From: an uncultured Lentisphaerota bacterium
Lineage (GTDB): Bacteria > Verrucomicrobiota > Kiritimatiellia > RFP12 > UBA1067
Assembly: GCA_946413265.1 (NCBI GenBank)
Contig: CAMKJU010000033.1
Span: 1 to 34,772 of the forward strand
Length of the DNA: 34,772 nucleotides
Direction of reading: 5' to 3'
Shown here: piece after piece, positions 1 through 6,536 of the stretch
Layout of the letters: each line of letters starts with the position of its first letter
How positions within the stretch are numbered: the first letter of the stretch is position 1
The notes under the pieces: generated by a model
Databases searched by the model: none
What the model saw: only the letters and a program-made list of their open reading frames with translations
Told to the model about the DNA's origin: nothing
Translations under genes and position numbers: made by a program

Positions 1-707
1 TCGATCATGTTCACGTAGTAGCCGTAGCAGTTGCCGCGCCTGTCCGTCAGCCACGGCCGCAAAGGTCGCTTGCTTTCGATCATCTCGCAGAGAACGCCGT
101 AGACGCCCGCCGCTTTCAGCCTCGGTATCTCGCCGAAGCACTTCCGCGTGTCGAACGTGGGCCGCTTCTCCAAAAACAGCGGTTGCCACCGCGCAATCAC
201 GCGCGGAACGGTCTTCGCCATTACCGCGGCACAGGCAAGCCGTTCCTCGTATGGAGGCGCGCCGCGCTCCAGTTGGTTGTACTCGGAACACACCATCGAG
301 ATCTGAACAAGGCAGTTACACTTGGCGAAGAGGGATTTGTACGGCTCCTCGGCGATGAGCGTTGACTTCGTGGTTACGATGAACGGATACTTGGTCTCGG
401 CCAGCAGTTGCAGACATTCGAGCGACCACTTTTTCTCCCGTTCCATCGGCTGGAAGGGGTCGGAGCTCCGGCCCCAGCAGATCGGTATCCGCCAGTCGGC
501 CCATTTCTCGCGGGCGCCACGCTTGCCCTCTATCCAGTTGCGGAGAGAGGCGACGGTCTCGCCGCGCGTCACCTTCTTGAACATCCCCTTTTTGCCGGGA
601 TTGCGCCATTGTGCGTAGCAGTACGAGCAGCGGTGTTCGCATCCCTCGTAGGTGTCGAAGTTGATGGGGTACGAGCAGCCCCACAGGTAATTGGATGATT
701 TCGGCAT
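1..707 (-). CDS. Radical SAM protein, phage-type (partial, C-terminus off window)
   Basis: Translating the complement from the ATG at 707 gives an open frame to the window edge (about 235 residues). Residues 23-30 read CEHRCSYC, the CX3CX2C motif that binds the radical SAM [4Fe-4S] cluster; the following Tyr is also usual. The N-terminus (NYLWGCSYPINFDTYEGCEH) resembles phage and plasmid radical SAM proteins distantly related to spore photoproduct lyase. WGRSSDPFQP and FIVTTKSTL fit the early strands of the barrel. A GGAGG lies just upstream, and the start is one base past the stop of the ParB-like gene, so the two are co-transcribed. The substrate cannot be told. The C-terminus is outside the window. 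Confidence 0.82.
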   Translation of the reverse strand, partial: MPKSSNYLWGCSYPINFDTYEGCEHRCSYCYAQWRNPGKKGMFKKVTRGETVASLRNWIEGKRGAREKWADWRIPICWGRSSDPFQPMEREKKWSLECLQLLAETKYPFIVTTKSTLIAEEPYKSLFAKCNCLVQISMVCSEYNQLERGAPPYEERLACAAVMAKTVPRVIARWQPLFLEKRPTFDTRKCFGEIPRLKAAGVYGVLCEMIESKRPLRPWLTDRRGNCYGYYVNMI

Positions 708-708
708 T

Positions 709-1404
709 TCAGGCCTCCAGTTTCTTCTTGGTTTCTTGCAGTTCCTTGGCGATAAAATCGACGATGCGCTCCGTGCCCTGCGTGCGCTTGTACGAACGCC
801 ACGCGGGGATGAGCTCCGGCGGGATTTTCAACGTGACAAGCCCCGCGCCGGTCGGCCCGTCCGCCTCTTCGCCGTCCCCCATTTCGTCGCCCATCTCGAT
901 CAGCGATTCGATGCCGCCCATCGACTCCACGATGGACGAGAGGCCCGCCGCGTTCAGCTCCTCCGGGCTGTACTGCTCCATGAGCTTGTCAACTTCCCAC
1001 GCGCCCTCGTTCACGTTCATGTTCACGAGGAACTCCCGCCGCTCCTGCGCGGTCATGCCCGTGACATCGACGAACCACTCCGCGGGGACGATGCCGCTCT
1101 CGCCGTAGATCGCCTTGAGCGCGCGGAGACGCTTGTTCCCCGAGATCACCATGTTGAGGCCCTTCCCGCGCGGGTCGTCGCTCACATACGCGATGGAATT
1201 GGCCTTGAGGCCGTCGGGTATCTTTCGGACCTTCTCGACCAGCCGCGCGAACGCCTCCGCCGTGACGGTCTGCGGGTTGTCGGGATTCTCGCAGAAGCGC
1301 GCGAGGTTCACCACGCCCGCGCGCGGTGCCGTGCTGGCGCGCGCTGGGGCCGTGTTGGCCCTCTTGGGTGCCGTGTTGGCTCTCTTTGTACTCTTACAGG
1401 CCAT
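709..1404 (-). CDS. ParB/Srx-like nuclease-fold protein
   Basis: A 231-residue protein. Residues 33-115 carry the ParB N-terminal pattern: LARFCENPDNPQTVT, then VISGNKRLRALKAIYG (the G-N-K/R-R box of ParB/sulfiredoxin folds), then WFVDVTGMTAQERREFLVNM. Phages often carry such stand-alone domains as DNA-modification or nuclease proteins, so plasmid partition is not implied. The first 30 residues are a degenerate Thr-Ala-Pro/Lys-Arg-Ala repeat encoded by three copies of a 14-bp DNA repeat near 1325-1380. The C-terminus is acidic, then helical. A TTTTGGAGG ribosome site precedes the ATG. It is the second ORF after the promoter at 1605-1633. Confidence 0.75.
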   Translation of the reverse strand: MACKSTKRANTAPKRANTAPARASTAPRAGVVNLARFCENPDNPQTVTAEAFARLVEKVRKIPDGLKANSIAYVSDDPRGKGLNMVISGNKRLRALKAIYGESGIVPAEWFVDVTGMTAQERREFLVNMNVNEGAWEVDKLMEQYSPEELNAAGLSSIVESMGGIESLIEMGDEMGDGEEADGPTGAGLVTLKIPPELIPAWRSYKRTQGTERIVDFIAKELQETKKKLEA

Positions 1405-1452
1405 AAAAAAACCTCCAAAACCCCCTAAAAACCCCTAAAAATCGGTAAGGAG

Positions 1453-1575
1453 TCACATACGCGCCACCTCCGGGGCGCCACCGCCGCGCCTGCCTCTGGC
1501 ACAGTACCTGCGCCAAAATGGCACATACCGCACACTTTTTACACTTTTTTGAAAGTTGTTGAGATTTTGAAGCAT
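1453..1575 (-). CDS. Small basic leader ORF, 40 aa
   Basis: ATG at 1575 follows GGAGG with 7-nt spacing, directly downstream of the promoter at 1605-1633. It encodes a basic peptide beginning MLQNLNNFQKSVKSVRYVPF, with an Arg/Gly-rich second half. I do not recognise a family. A 13-codon ORF in another frame starts at 1580 on the same ribosome site, so which start is used is uncertain. It could be a leader peptide, a small DNA-binding protein, or merely 5' UTR of the ParB-like gene, whose start lies about 50 nt downstream. Confidence 0.35.
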   Translation of the reverse strand: MLQNLNNFQKSVKSVRYVPFWRRYCARGRRGGGAPEVARM

Positions 1576-1595
1576 TGCATTACCTCCGGCAGCGA

Positions 1596-1616
1596 ATACC
1601 TAGAATTATACCTAGA
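1596..1616. repeat. Tandem 9-bp repeat over the -10 box (probable operator)
   Basis: The 9-mer ATACCTAGA occurs at 1596-1604 and again at 1608-1616, a 12-bp period. It covers the -10 box and start site of the promoter at 1605-1633. A repeat placed there would let a bound protein block RNA polymerase. The binding protein is not identifiable from sequence. Confidence 0.5.
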
Positions 1617-1633
1617 TTGTGCGGCCCTGTCAA
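1605..1633 (-). promoter_or_regulatory. Consensus sigma70 promoter, leftward
   Basis: On the minus strand TTGACA (1628-1633) is followed after exactly 17 bp by TATAAT (1605-1610). Both hexamers match the consensus perfectly. Transcription would start near 1598 and run into the 40-aa ORF, the ParB-like gene and the radical SAM gene. It lies just past the end of the ERCC4 nuclease gene, so a new transcription unit begins inside the leftward gene array. Confidence 0.85.
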
Positions 1634-1714
1634 CCTCGCGCGCACAGTCCACGCACGCCCGCATGGGGCCGCGCCTGCTTGTATGTGTCTCTCTGTGAGC
1701 ATGGCGCGATCTCC

Positions 1715-2257
1715 TCACACGTCGGGCATGGGACAGGGTACGGGCCGCGCGGGGCGTGGCCTCGGGCGTCGGCGTATCTCGCGCAGCTCGGCGAGGTAGG
1801 CCCGGCAGATGGCGGCGATCTCCGATGCGGCGTCTAGCCTGTTCTCCGCCCAGTAGACGTGTAGGCCCCAGTTGATTTGAAGCGAGCGCACCCACGCGAT
1901 CACGGCGGCGGGGTCGCACATGGAGCGGTAGGCATGGGCCAGTATTGAGCCGCGTGGACACTCCACCACCAGCCACGCCGTGCGGTAGCGGGTCATTCTG
2001 AAAAGCTCGCGGTTGAATCGGCCCATGTGCCAGTCACGCCGCGACATGGAGACGTAGCCGTTGAGCATGGTGCCCACGAGGTCGTCCGCGCTCTTGCGCT
2101 CGATGCACACCTCCCGCACGTGGCCGTCGAGGGAATAGTCTCCCGTGTCGAGGGTGCGCCGCTCCACGGTCACGCCGGGGACATGATCGAAGCAGAGCGG
2201 CGTCTGCTCCCGCGTGTCTTGGATGATGGTGATCGGCTGTTCGGTCTGCCTGCTCAT
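1715..2257 (-). CDS. ERCC4/XPF-type nuclease domain protein
   Basis: A 180-residue phage-size protein consisting mainly of an ERCC4 nuclease domain. DTREQTP at residues 14-20, TGDYS at 38-42 and IERKSADDL at 52-60 form the GDX(n)ERKX3D active-site signature that binds metal and cuts branched DNA. Stand-alone domains of this type in phages are thought to process recombination or replication intermediates. The C-terminus is a short Arg/Pro-rich tail. The start overlaps the stop of the upstream ATPase gene by ATGA. Last gene before the internal promoter at 1605-1633. Confidence 0.88.
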   Translation of the reverse strand: MSRQTEQPITIIQDTREQTPLCFDHVPGVTVERRTLDTGDYSLDGHVREVCIERKSADDLVGTMLNGYVSMSRRDWHMGRFNRELFRMTRYRTAWLVVECPRGSILAHAYRSMCDPAAVIAWVRSLQINWGLHVYWAENRLDAASEIAAICRAYLAELREIRRRPRPRPARPVPCPMPDV

Positions 2258-3759
2258 ATCTGCAAATCCTCAATTAGCGATTTCGGGGTCAGCTCGTCTT
2301 GGGGGCCATAGGGGGACGGGTTGTGCTGACTAGGTGCGGTAGGCTCGGGTGCGACCCCCTTTAGGGGGTCACCCCAGCCGCACCCAGCACGACCCCCGCC
2401 GCCAGTAGGTGCGGGCGGGGTATCTCCGCACCCAGCCGCACCCACGCACTCACGCACCGCCGGAGCCGTTTCAAGGGAATGCGCATTTTGGTAGTTATAG
2501 GCCGCTTCTTCGGCCTTGGCCATCGCCTCGTCGCGGATGCCGTAAAACACATTTTCGTATATGCCGAGGGTGACGGCGAACGCCGAAAGTCCGTAGTCGG
2601 CGAACTTGACCTTGATGACATTCCACGCATTTCTGAACCGATCACGGGACAGGCCGGCGTTTGTCTTCAGGAGGTCGGCGCGCCGCTGCGCGTTCGCCTT
2701 CAGCGCGTTCGCCACCACAAGCACGTCCTCCGCTATGTGGTCTCCGGCCTTGGCGATCTCCGCCAGCTCCTCGTCCGCCAGCTCCCGCCATGCGTGGCGC
2801 GTGCGGCCCGTGACGCCCTTCGACTTCGACCACGCCATGTAGAGGCGATACGCGCCGTCAGAGTTGTCCCAGCCGAGGTCTGCGCCGTTCTTGCCCGCCG
2901 TGAGGCATACCATCTGCGGGTGCGACGGCACGCGCATCATGGTGATGAAGGAACGGCCCCAGTTCGTGATGTCGCTCGACCCCGCGCCCTGGTATTCGGG
3001 GAAGGTCGATTTGAGCCACGATTCGATCTCCTTTTCGGTCGGCGGCTTCGGCGTGTGGTGGTACACGAGCGCGCCCAGCCCGTACCGTTCGAGGATGCGC
3101 TGAAAGCCGTCTGTCGGCACGCCGTTCACCTTGCCGCCGCGGAGGAACGGCGTCACGAACGCGCCGTCGGTGATCGGCCCTCCCACGACGGCGAGGAACG
3201 GGTTTATCACCAGCAGGTCGGGCGACATGGCGTAGTTGCGCGCCGTCTCAAGCTTCATTGCGAGGTCGGTGAGGAACTCCGCGCCCACGCCGCGCTGTGG
3301 CACGATACGGATGCGCCGCCATGCGTCGGCCCATTGCTCCGGGGTCACGTCGGGCCACGTTTCGGCCAGCTCCGCCGTGACGTCCGTGCGGTCGATGGAG
3401 AGGCGCGTCGGGCTGTCTTCCGACTGCACGTACCAAATCACGAGCGGCCTGTTGGGCGCGAGGCCGGCGAACGGCTTGCCGAGGGTGAAGGATAACATGA
3501 GCTGCATCGCGTGTATGCTCTTGCCGGTGCCGCTCGTCGAGACTATCCACGCCGAGCCGCCGCGCTCCAGCCACCGCCCGCGCACCAGCACGTCGGGGTT
3601 CTGCTCGTCGGGGACGTATTCGGGGAGATCGGCGAGGTTGGTAAAGCCCATCATGCGGAACTGCTGCTCCGCCTCCTGTTCGACCAGCGCGCGGCGCGCC
3701 TTCGCCTTCAGCTCCTGCACGCGCCCTTGGACGGTCTGCTTCTCTGTCTGCTTTTTCAT
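2254..3759 (-). CDS. RepA/RecA-like ATPase (AAA_25 type)
   Basis: From the ATG at 3759 the product has 501 residues. Walker A is STSGTGKS at 74-81, QSEDSPTRL at 113-120 fits the next conserved block, Walker B is DLLVINPFL at 181-189 (Asn where Asp is usual), and HHTPKP at 234-239 matches the sensor region of RepA-type hexameric helicases and phage RecA-like ATPases. The likely role is helicase or helicase loading in phage replication. The open frame extends further upstream, but this start overlaps the previous stop as ATGA and begins the conserved Lys/Gln/Glu-rich N-terminus. The C-terminal 60 residues are Pro/Gly-rich and probably disordered. Confidence 0.8.
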   Translation of the reverse strand: MKKQTEKQTVQGRVQELKAKARRALVEQEAEQQFRMMGFTNLADLPEYVPDEQNPDVLVRGRWLERGGSAWIVSTSGTGKSIHAMQLMLSFTLGKPFAGLAPNRPLVIWYVQSEDSPTRLSIDRTDVTAELAETWPDVTPEQWADAWRRIRIVPQRGVGAEFLTDLAMKLETARNYAMSPDLLVINPFLAVVGGPITDGAFVTPFLRGGKVNGVPTDGFQRILERYGLGALVYHHTPKPPTEKEIESWLKSTFPEYQGAGSSDITNWGRSFITMMRVPSHPQMVCLTAGKNGADLGWDNSDGAYRLYMAWSKSKGVTGRTRHAWRELADEELAEIAKAGDHIAEDVLVVANALKANAQRRADLLKTNAGLSRDRFRNAWNVIKVKFADYGLSAFAVTLGIYENVFYGIRDEAMAKAEEAAYNYQNAHSLETAPAVRECVGAAGCGDTPPAPTGGGGRAGCGWGDPLKGVAPEPTAPSQHNPSPYGPQDELTPKSLIEDLQI

Positions 3760-4061
3760 TTCTGTGCTCCGTACTTGGACTTGAACCGCCCGCCGTACTT
3801 CGCCACCACGAGCGCGTCGAGCTCGCGCGGGGACAACTGGCGCAACGCCGTGAGCTCCAGTTCGAGGCGGCGTTCGTATTCGTCCACCCATTCGGTGATG
3901 CGGTCTTCTTTCGGCACGTTCGGCGGGTAGTGCCGGCACGCTCCGCCGTCGAAGGGCTTGTTGCATCCAACGCCGCGCGCCGACTTGTCTGGCCAGAACG
4001 CGCCGAAGGCGTCGCGGCATCCCTCCACGCATGGGCAAGATGCGCAGTAGCGGGCGAACAT
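3756..4061 (-). CDS. Cys-rich small protein, 101 aa
   Basis: The first 43 residues hold seven cysteines (MFARYCASCPCVEGCRDAFG, then GVGCNKPF and GACRHYPP), a likely zinc-binding or Fe-S-like knuckle. The rest is charged helix (RITEWVDEYERRLELELTAL). No family recognised. It sits directly upstream of the RepA-like ATPase with an ATGA overlap, so it may be a replication accessory protein; that is inference from context only. Confidence 0.6.
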   Translation of the reverse strand: MFARYCASCPCVEGCRDAFGAFWPDKSARGVGCNKPFDGGACRHYPPNVPKEDRITEWVDEYERRLELELTALRQLSPRELDALVVAKYGGRFKSKYGAQK

Positions 4062-4063
4062 GG

Positions 4064-4255
4064 TCAGTCCTCCGCGCTTTCGGCGTCGGCGTCGGCGTCT
4101 GCGATCACGTCGCCGTCATCGTCGTCCATGAAGCAGCTCACGAGGAGCAGGTACGCCGAGGCGAACGGCCACAGAACGGCGGCGAGCGGCGCGGTAATCA
4201 GTCCGAGGATGAACCCGAACGCCGCGATGATGATTTTCTGCAAGGTTTTAATCAT
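4064..4255 (-). CDS. Small membrane protein with acidic tail, 63 aa
   Basis: One long hydrophobic stretch (residues 8-42, IIIAAFGFILGLITAPLAAV onward) is followed by a very acidic tail (DDDDGDVIADADADAESAED). The stretch could form one long or two short membrane helices. A similar layout occurs at 6019-6150. No family recognised. It ends 2 bp before the Cys-rich gene and is preceded by a 70-bp spacer with repeated 11-mers. Confidence 0.55.
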   Translation of the reverse strand: MIKTLQKIIIAAFGFILGLITAPLAAVLWPFASAYLLLVSCFMDDDDGDVIADADADAESAED

Positions 4256-4277
4256 GGTTGCCTTCTTTCTTTGGGTG

Positions 4278-4309
4278 TCAGTTTTTGAACAGTTGGTATC
4301 AGTTTTTGA
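4278..4309. repeat. Two 11-bp direct repeats, 21 bp apart
   Basis: TCAGTTTTTGA occurs at 4278-4288 and 4299-4309, a spacing of two helical turns, between the HNH gene and the 63-aa membrane gene. The layout suits a protein-binding site, or a trace of the HNH gene's insertion. No clear promoter accompanies it. Confidence 0.4.
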
Positions 4310-4326
4310 CTGGTGGCGGATGTCTC

Positions 4327-4785
4327 CTAGTAGGTCACGGTCGCGGTGAGCGTCGCGGCGGCGCGTCTGTATGGACGCTTTAACGAGTAAAGCCCTTTGC
4401 GACCGATTCTGCGCAAGTATTCAATGCGCGCAGGATCAAGACAAAGTTTCCTCTGCGCCATTCTCTTATGTTCGCGAGCAAGCGGGAAAAGGCCATTTTC
4501 AACTCCGGTACACCATCTTAGATTGCATACACGATTGTCGGACACGTCGCCGTTTATGTGGTCAATACAAGCGGCCTCCGGCCTGTCATTTGGAATCCAC
4601 GTCAATGCGACAAGACGATGGACCTTGCGCATACGCAATCTCTCATAGTTGTCTTTGACTTGCACTTGAAGATACCCGTCCTTGTCTTTTCCGGGGCTAA
4701 GGTATTTGTGCGAGATATGGCTGTAAATCCTTCCGTCATCTGTTGCGGAATAGTACATATAGCCAGGTATTGTTTTGATGTTCAT
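4327..4785 (-). CDS. HNH homing endonuclease (NUMOD4-HNH)
   Basis: A 152-residue protein. The N-terminal IPGYMYYSATDDGRIYS resembles the NUMOD4 DNA-binding motif. The HNH nuclease follows: VHRLVALTWIPN, then IDHINGDVSDNRVCNLRW, which supplies the first His, the central Asp-His and the Asn-rich third segment. Its base composition is visibly more AT-rich than its neighbours and it lacks the tight overlaps of the rest of the array. Both fit a free-standing mobile endonuclease inserted between phage genes. The C-terminal tail (LKRPYRRAAATLTATVTY) looks less conserved. Confidence 0.88.
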   Translation of the reverse strand: MNIKTIPGYMYYSATDDGRIYSHISHKYLSPGKDKDGYLQVQVKDNYERLRMRKVHRLVALTWIPNDRPEAACIDHINGDVSDNRVCNLRWCTGVENGLFPLAREHKRMAQRKLCLDPARIEYLRRIGRKGLYSLKRPYRRAAATLTATVTY

Positions 4786-4796
4786 GCCTTATGCTC

Positions 4797-4940
4797 CTAC
4801 ATGAGTGTTGCGAAAACGGATATTGACGCGGCGCTCGCCCAATACCCAAAATGCTTCCAGTCCCCGTGCGCCGCGTACACGAGCGCGGCGGCCACGTCGA
4901 GCGCGATCAGCAGGGTTGGGAAGATTAGCGTGCTACGCAT
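4797..4940 (-). CDS. Small hydrophobic protein, 47 aa
   Basis: ATG at 4940 follows a GGGAGAG ribosome site. The product is MRSTLIFPTLLIALDVAAAL followed by a short polar loop and a second hydrophobic patch, so it probably spans the membrane once or twice. It overlaps the end of the upstream 90-aa gene by 16 bp. Longer in-frame starts exist but would lie fully inside that gene. Function unknown; holin-like roles cannot be judged. Confidence 0.5.
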   Translation of the reverse strand: MRSTLIFPTLLIALDVAAALVYAAHGDWKHFGYWASAASISVFATLM

Positions 4941-5197
4941 TTTCTCTCCCTCCATTTCTTGACCATCTTCTTGCCGACAAGCCCCCGTGTGAGACCTTTT
5001 GAATACGCCATGTCGCAGCGGAACAACTGCACGTCTGAATAGCATTTGCGCTTCACGGCGTCTGCGAAGTCTCTCTCCGCCTGCTCGATTGTGGGCGAAT
5101 ACAGGAATACATGGAATTCACCGCGCGGGTGGAAATGGTCGGTGAACCGCACCGTGACCTCCCAGTAGGGGATGATCTGATTTTCCGTGTCGCTCAT
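4925..5197 (-). CDS. Phage hypothetical protein, 90 aa
   Basis: The start at 5197 (MSDTENQIIPYWEVTVRFTD) overlaps the upstream stop by ATGA. The alternating pattern WEVTVRFTDHFHPRGEFHVF suggests a beta-rich fold, and a basic C-terminus (GKKMVKKWRERKCVAR) suggests nucleic-acid contact. No family recognised. Confidence 0.6.
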   Translation of the reverse strand: MSDTENQIIPYWEVTVRFTDHFHPRGEFHVFLYSPTIEQAERDFADAVKRKCYSDVQLFRCDMAYSKGLTRGLVGKKMVKKWRERKCVAR

Positions 5198-5454
5198 CGC
5201 CCAGTCTCCACGAATCCGCCATGACCGCCGACGTAGCGATGGTCGCACACCCCTCCGATGTACTTATTCACGCCGCGCGCTTTCCACTTGGCCTTCCACC
5301 TCGCGCGCTCCGCCCTTTTGCGGCACCGTTCGGAACAGTACCGCTTATGGGGCGCCGGGTTGCGGATTGTTCGCCCGCACCTTTTGCACTTGATGTCCGC
5401 GACAACTCCGCAGAACGGCAGGGCATCGTCCCACATCTCCATCGTGCTGCTCAT
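5194..5454 (-). CDS. Zinc-ribbon protein, 86 aa
   Basis: The centre reads CKRCGRTIRNPAPHKRYCSE followed by RCRKRAERARWKAKWK, i.e. CX2C...CX3C. This is a treble-clef-like zinc ribbon with a strongly basic helix after it, typical of small phage DNA-binding proteins. An upstream GTG at 5457 is in frame, but the ATG at 5454 is kept as start. Its stop overlaps the next gene by ATGA. Confidence 0.65.
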   Translation of the reverse strand: MSSTMEMWDDALPFCGVVADIKCKRCGRTIRNPAPHKRYCSERCRKRAERARWKAKWKARGVNKYIGGVCDHRYVGGHGGFVETGR

Positions 5455-5798
5455 CACGCGCCCTCCTGTCCGGCGAGGCGCGCACGGAGCGCCGTGTTGA
5501 TGACGATCAATTTTTGGAACGGACGCTTGCCGTTTTCCAGCACGCCGTGGTGCATCTTGCCGACGATCAGGAATCCGCTCTCGCCGTCGTTTCGACCGAT
5601 CTTGTCAAGGAACGTGATAGGAACGCACATCGGCCCCGGATAGTCTGCCGGAATGTCTTTGCACGTCTTCACGTCAACAAGCGGCCAGATGATTGCGGCT
5701 TTTGCGCCGTACTTCTCCAGGTATGCAGAAGTCGGCAAGTCGTTTGGAATGCACCCGAAGTCCTCGACGATCTGCCCGTCACGGATGACGCAACTCAT
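5454..5798 (-). CDS. EcoRI-methyltransferase-like C-terminal fragment, 114 aa
   Basis: The segment KTCKDIPADYPGPMCVPITF then LDKIG...FLIVGKMHHGVLENGKRPFQKLIVIN resembles the conserved C-terminal region of EcoRI-family adenine-specific DNA methyltransferases (the DIP-DY-G-M-VPITFLDK block and the repeated NGK-Y/F-K-R/K-L-I ending). The catalytic NPPF/SAM half is absent. The gene has its own start, ribosome site and 1-bp overlap with the next gene, so it looks maintained rather than decayed. It could be a methyltransferase-derived DNA-recognition or decoy protein. Assignment is from remembered family features. Confidence 0.45.
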   Translation of the reverse strand: MSCVIRDGQIVEDFGCIPNDLPTSAYLEKYGAKAAIIWPLVDVKTCKDIPADYPGPMCVPITFLDKIGRNDGESGFLIVGKMHHGVLENGKRPFQKLIVINTALRARLAGQEGA

Positions 5799-6022
5799 AG
5801 TGCGGCCCTCCTTAGATTCCACGCCGCAGCTGCGGCCTGCGGCGTCAGGTAGAAGAATCCATTTTCGTCCGTCGTCGGGCCGCGTGCGCCACAGTTTCCG
5901 CACACTCCGTAATGGATCCACGCGCCCACGCGGGCGCCGCGAACGTGCGAACGCCCAATTGTCACGACCGCGCTCTTGCAGAACGGGTACGGCTCCAGCT
6001 TGATTTCGTCGTTCGCACTCAT
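5795..6022 (-). CDS. Lar-like restriction-alleviation zinc protein, 75 aa (copy 1)
   Basis: The pattern LEPYPFC...CGNCGARGP...AAAAAWNLRR matches the Lar family (normally PCPFC...CXXC...WNRR), small zinc proteins linked to relief from type I restriction. The first of the usual four cysteines is Tyr here (PYPFC). Both ends overlap neighbours by ATGA. Two further Lar-like genes lie within 1.5 kb. Confidence 0.68.
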   Translation of the reverse strand: MSANDEIKLEPYPFCKSAVVTIGRSHVRGARVGAWIHYGVCGNCGARGPTTDENGFFYLTPQAAAAAWNLRRAAL

Positions 6023-6150
6023 GGCTCGCCCTCGTCGTCGAAGTCGTTCCAGATGAGGGCCGCAAAAATCACGGGCCACAACGGCATTGTCACGACGCCC
6101 ACCATCCCGGCGAGTATCGCAAGCAGCATTCTCAGAAACAGTTTCTTCAT
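6019..6150 (-). CDS. Small membrane protein with acidic tail, 43 aa
   Basis: Too short for usual gene calls, but well supported. ATG at 6148-6150 follows AAGGAGAAGACGA, and the stop overlaps the next start as ATGA. The product begins MKKLFLRMLLAILAGMVGVV, continues hydrophobic through a Trp-containing segment and ends in an acidic tail (WNDFDDEGEP). One transmembrane helix with Lys/Arg at the N-side is predicted. The layout repeats that of the 63-aa gene at 4064. Confidence 0.6.
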   Translation of the reverse strand: MKKLFLRMLLAILAGMVGVVTMPLWPVIFAALIWNDFDDEGEP

Positions 6151-6161
6151 TCGTCTTCTCC

Positions 6162-6536
6162 TTAGACTTTCGCTCTCCGATTCCACGCGGCGGCCCATTC
6201 GCGGGCCTCGCGCAGGTTCACGAACACGACGCGCCGCCGCACCACGCAGTCACCGGCCGGATGCGTGAAGGTGTAGCTCCGCGCCGGGAACATCCCAGGC
6301 ACCGGCCGCCCGGCGGTCATGCTCACTTCCGCGCCGCAGAACGGGCACGGAATCAACTCGATTTCGTTTTCAGTCCGCATTGTCTGCCTCCCATTTCTCG
6401 CACGACCTAGGCTCTTGGAATCTCCGTTAAACTTTCCGCACCACGGACGGTCGATCCAAACTCCATCAGGCCTTCGCACATGATTCCATCCGAGATATTC
6501 TCTGCATTCGTCACACGGACATTCTCTTGCATTCAC
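6162..6536 (-). CDS. Lar-like zinc protein (copy 2) with an in-frame N-terminal Cys-rich extension
   Basis: Two starts are credible in one frame. GTG at 6536 follows AGGAG at 7 nt and overlaps the upstream stop as GTGA; it yields 124 residues beginning with a Cys/Trp-rich unit (ARECPCDECREYLGWNHVRR, then DGVWIDRPWCGKF). ATG at 6380 follows GGGAGG at 6 nt and yields a 72-residue Lar-like protein: IPCPFCGAE...CVVRRRVVFVN...WAAAWNRR. Each half resembles a complete small zinc protein. The cell may make a fusion, the short form, or both. The second CXXC of Lar is reduced to one Cys here. Confidence 0.6.
   Translation of the reverse strand: MNARECPCDECREYLGWNHVRRPDGVWIDRPWCGKFNGDSKSLGRARNGRQTMRTENEIELIPCPFCGAEVSMTAGRPVPGMFPARSYTFTHPAGDCVVRRRVVFVNLREAREWAAAWNRRAKV

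Noticed and set aside
691..1428. Long plus-strand frames opposite the ParB-like and most other minus-strand genes
   Set aside because: GC-rich codons leave antisense frames open. Their translations are Arg/Ala/His-rich without domains.
1596..1616. Short tandem repeat as a CRISPR array
   Set aside because: Only two 9-bp units with a 3-bp gap, no spacers and no cas genes anywhere in the window.
3760..4038. Upstream extension of the RepA-like ATPase frame
   Set aside because: It only shadows the Cys-rich gene in another frame, and the translation is Arg/Pro-rich without pattern. The ATG at 3759 has the ATGA overlap.
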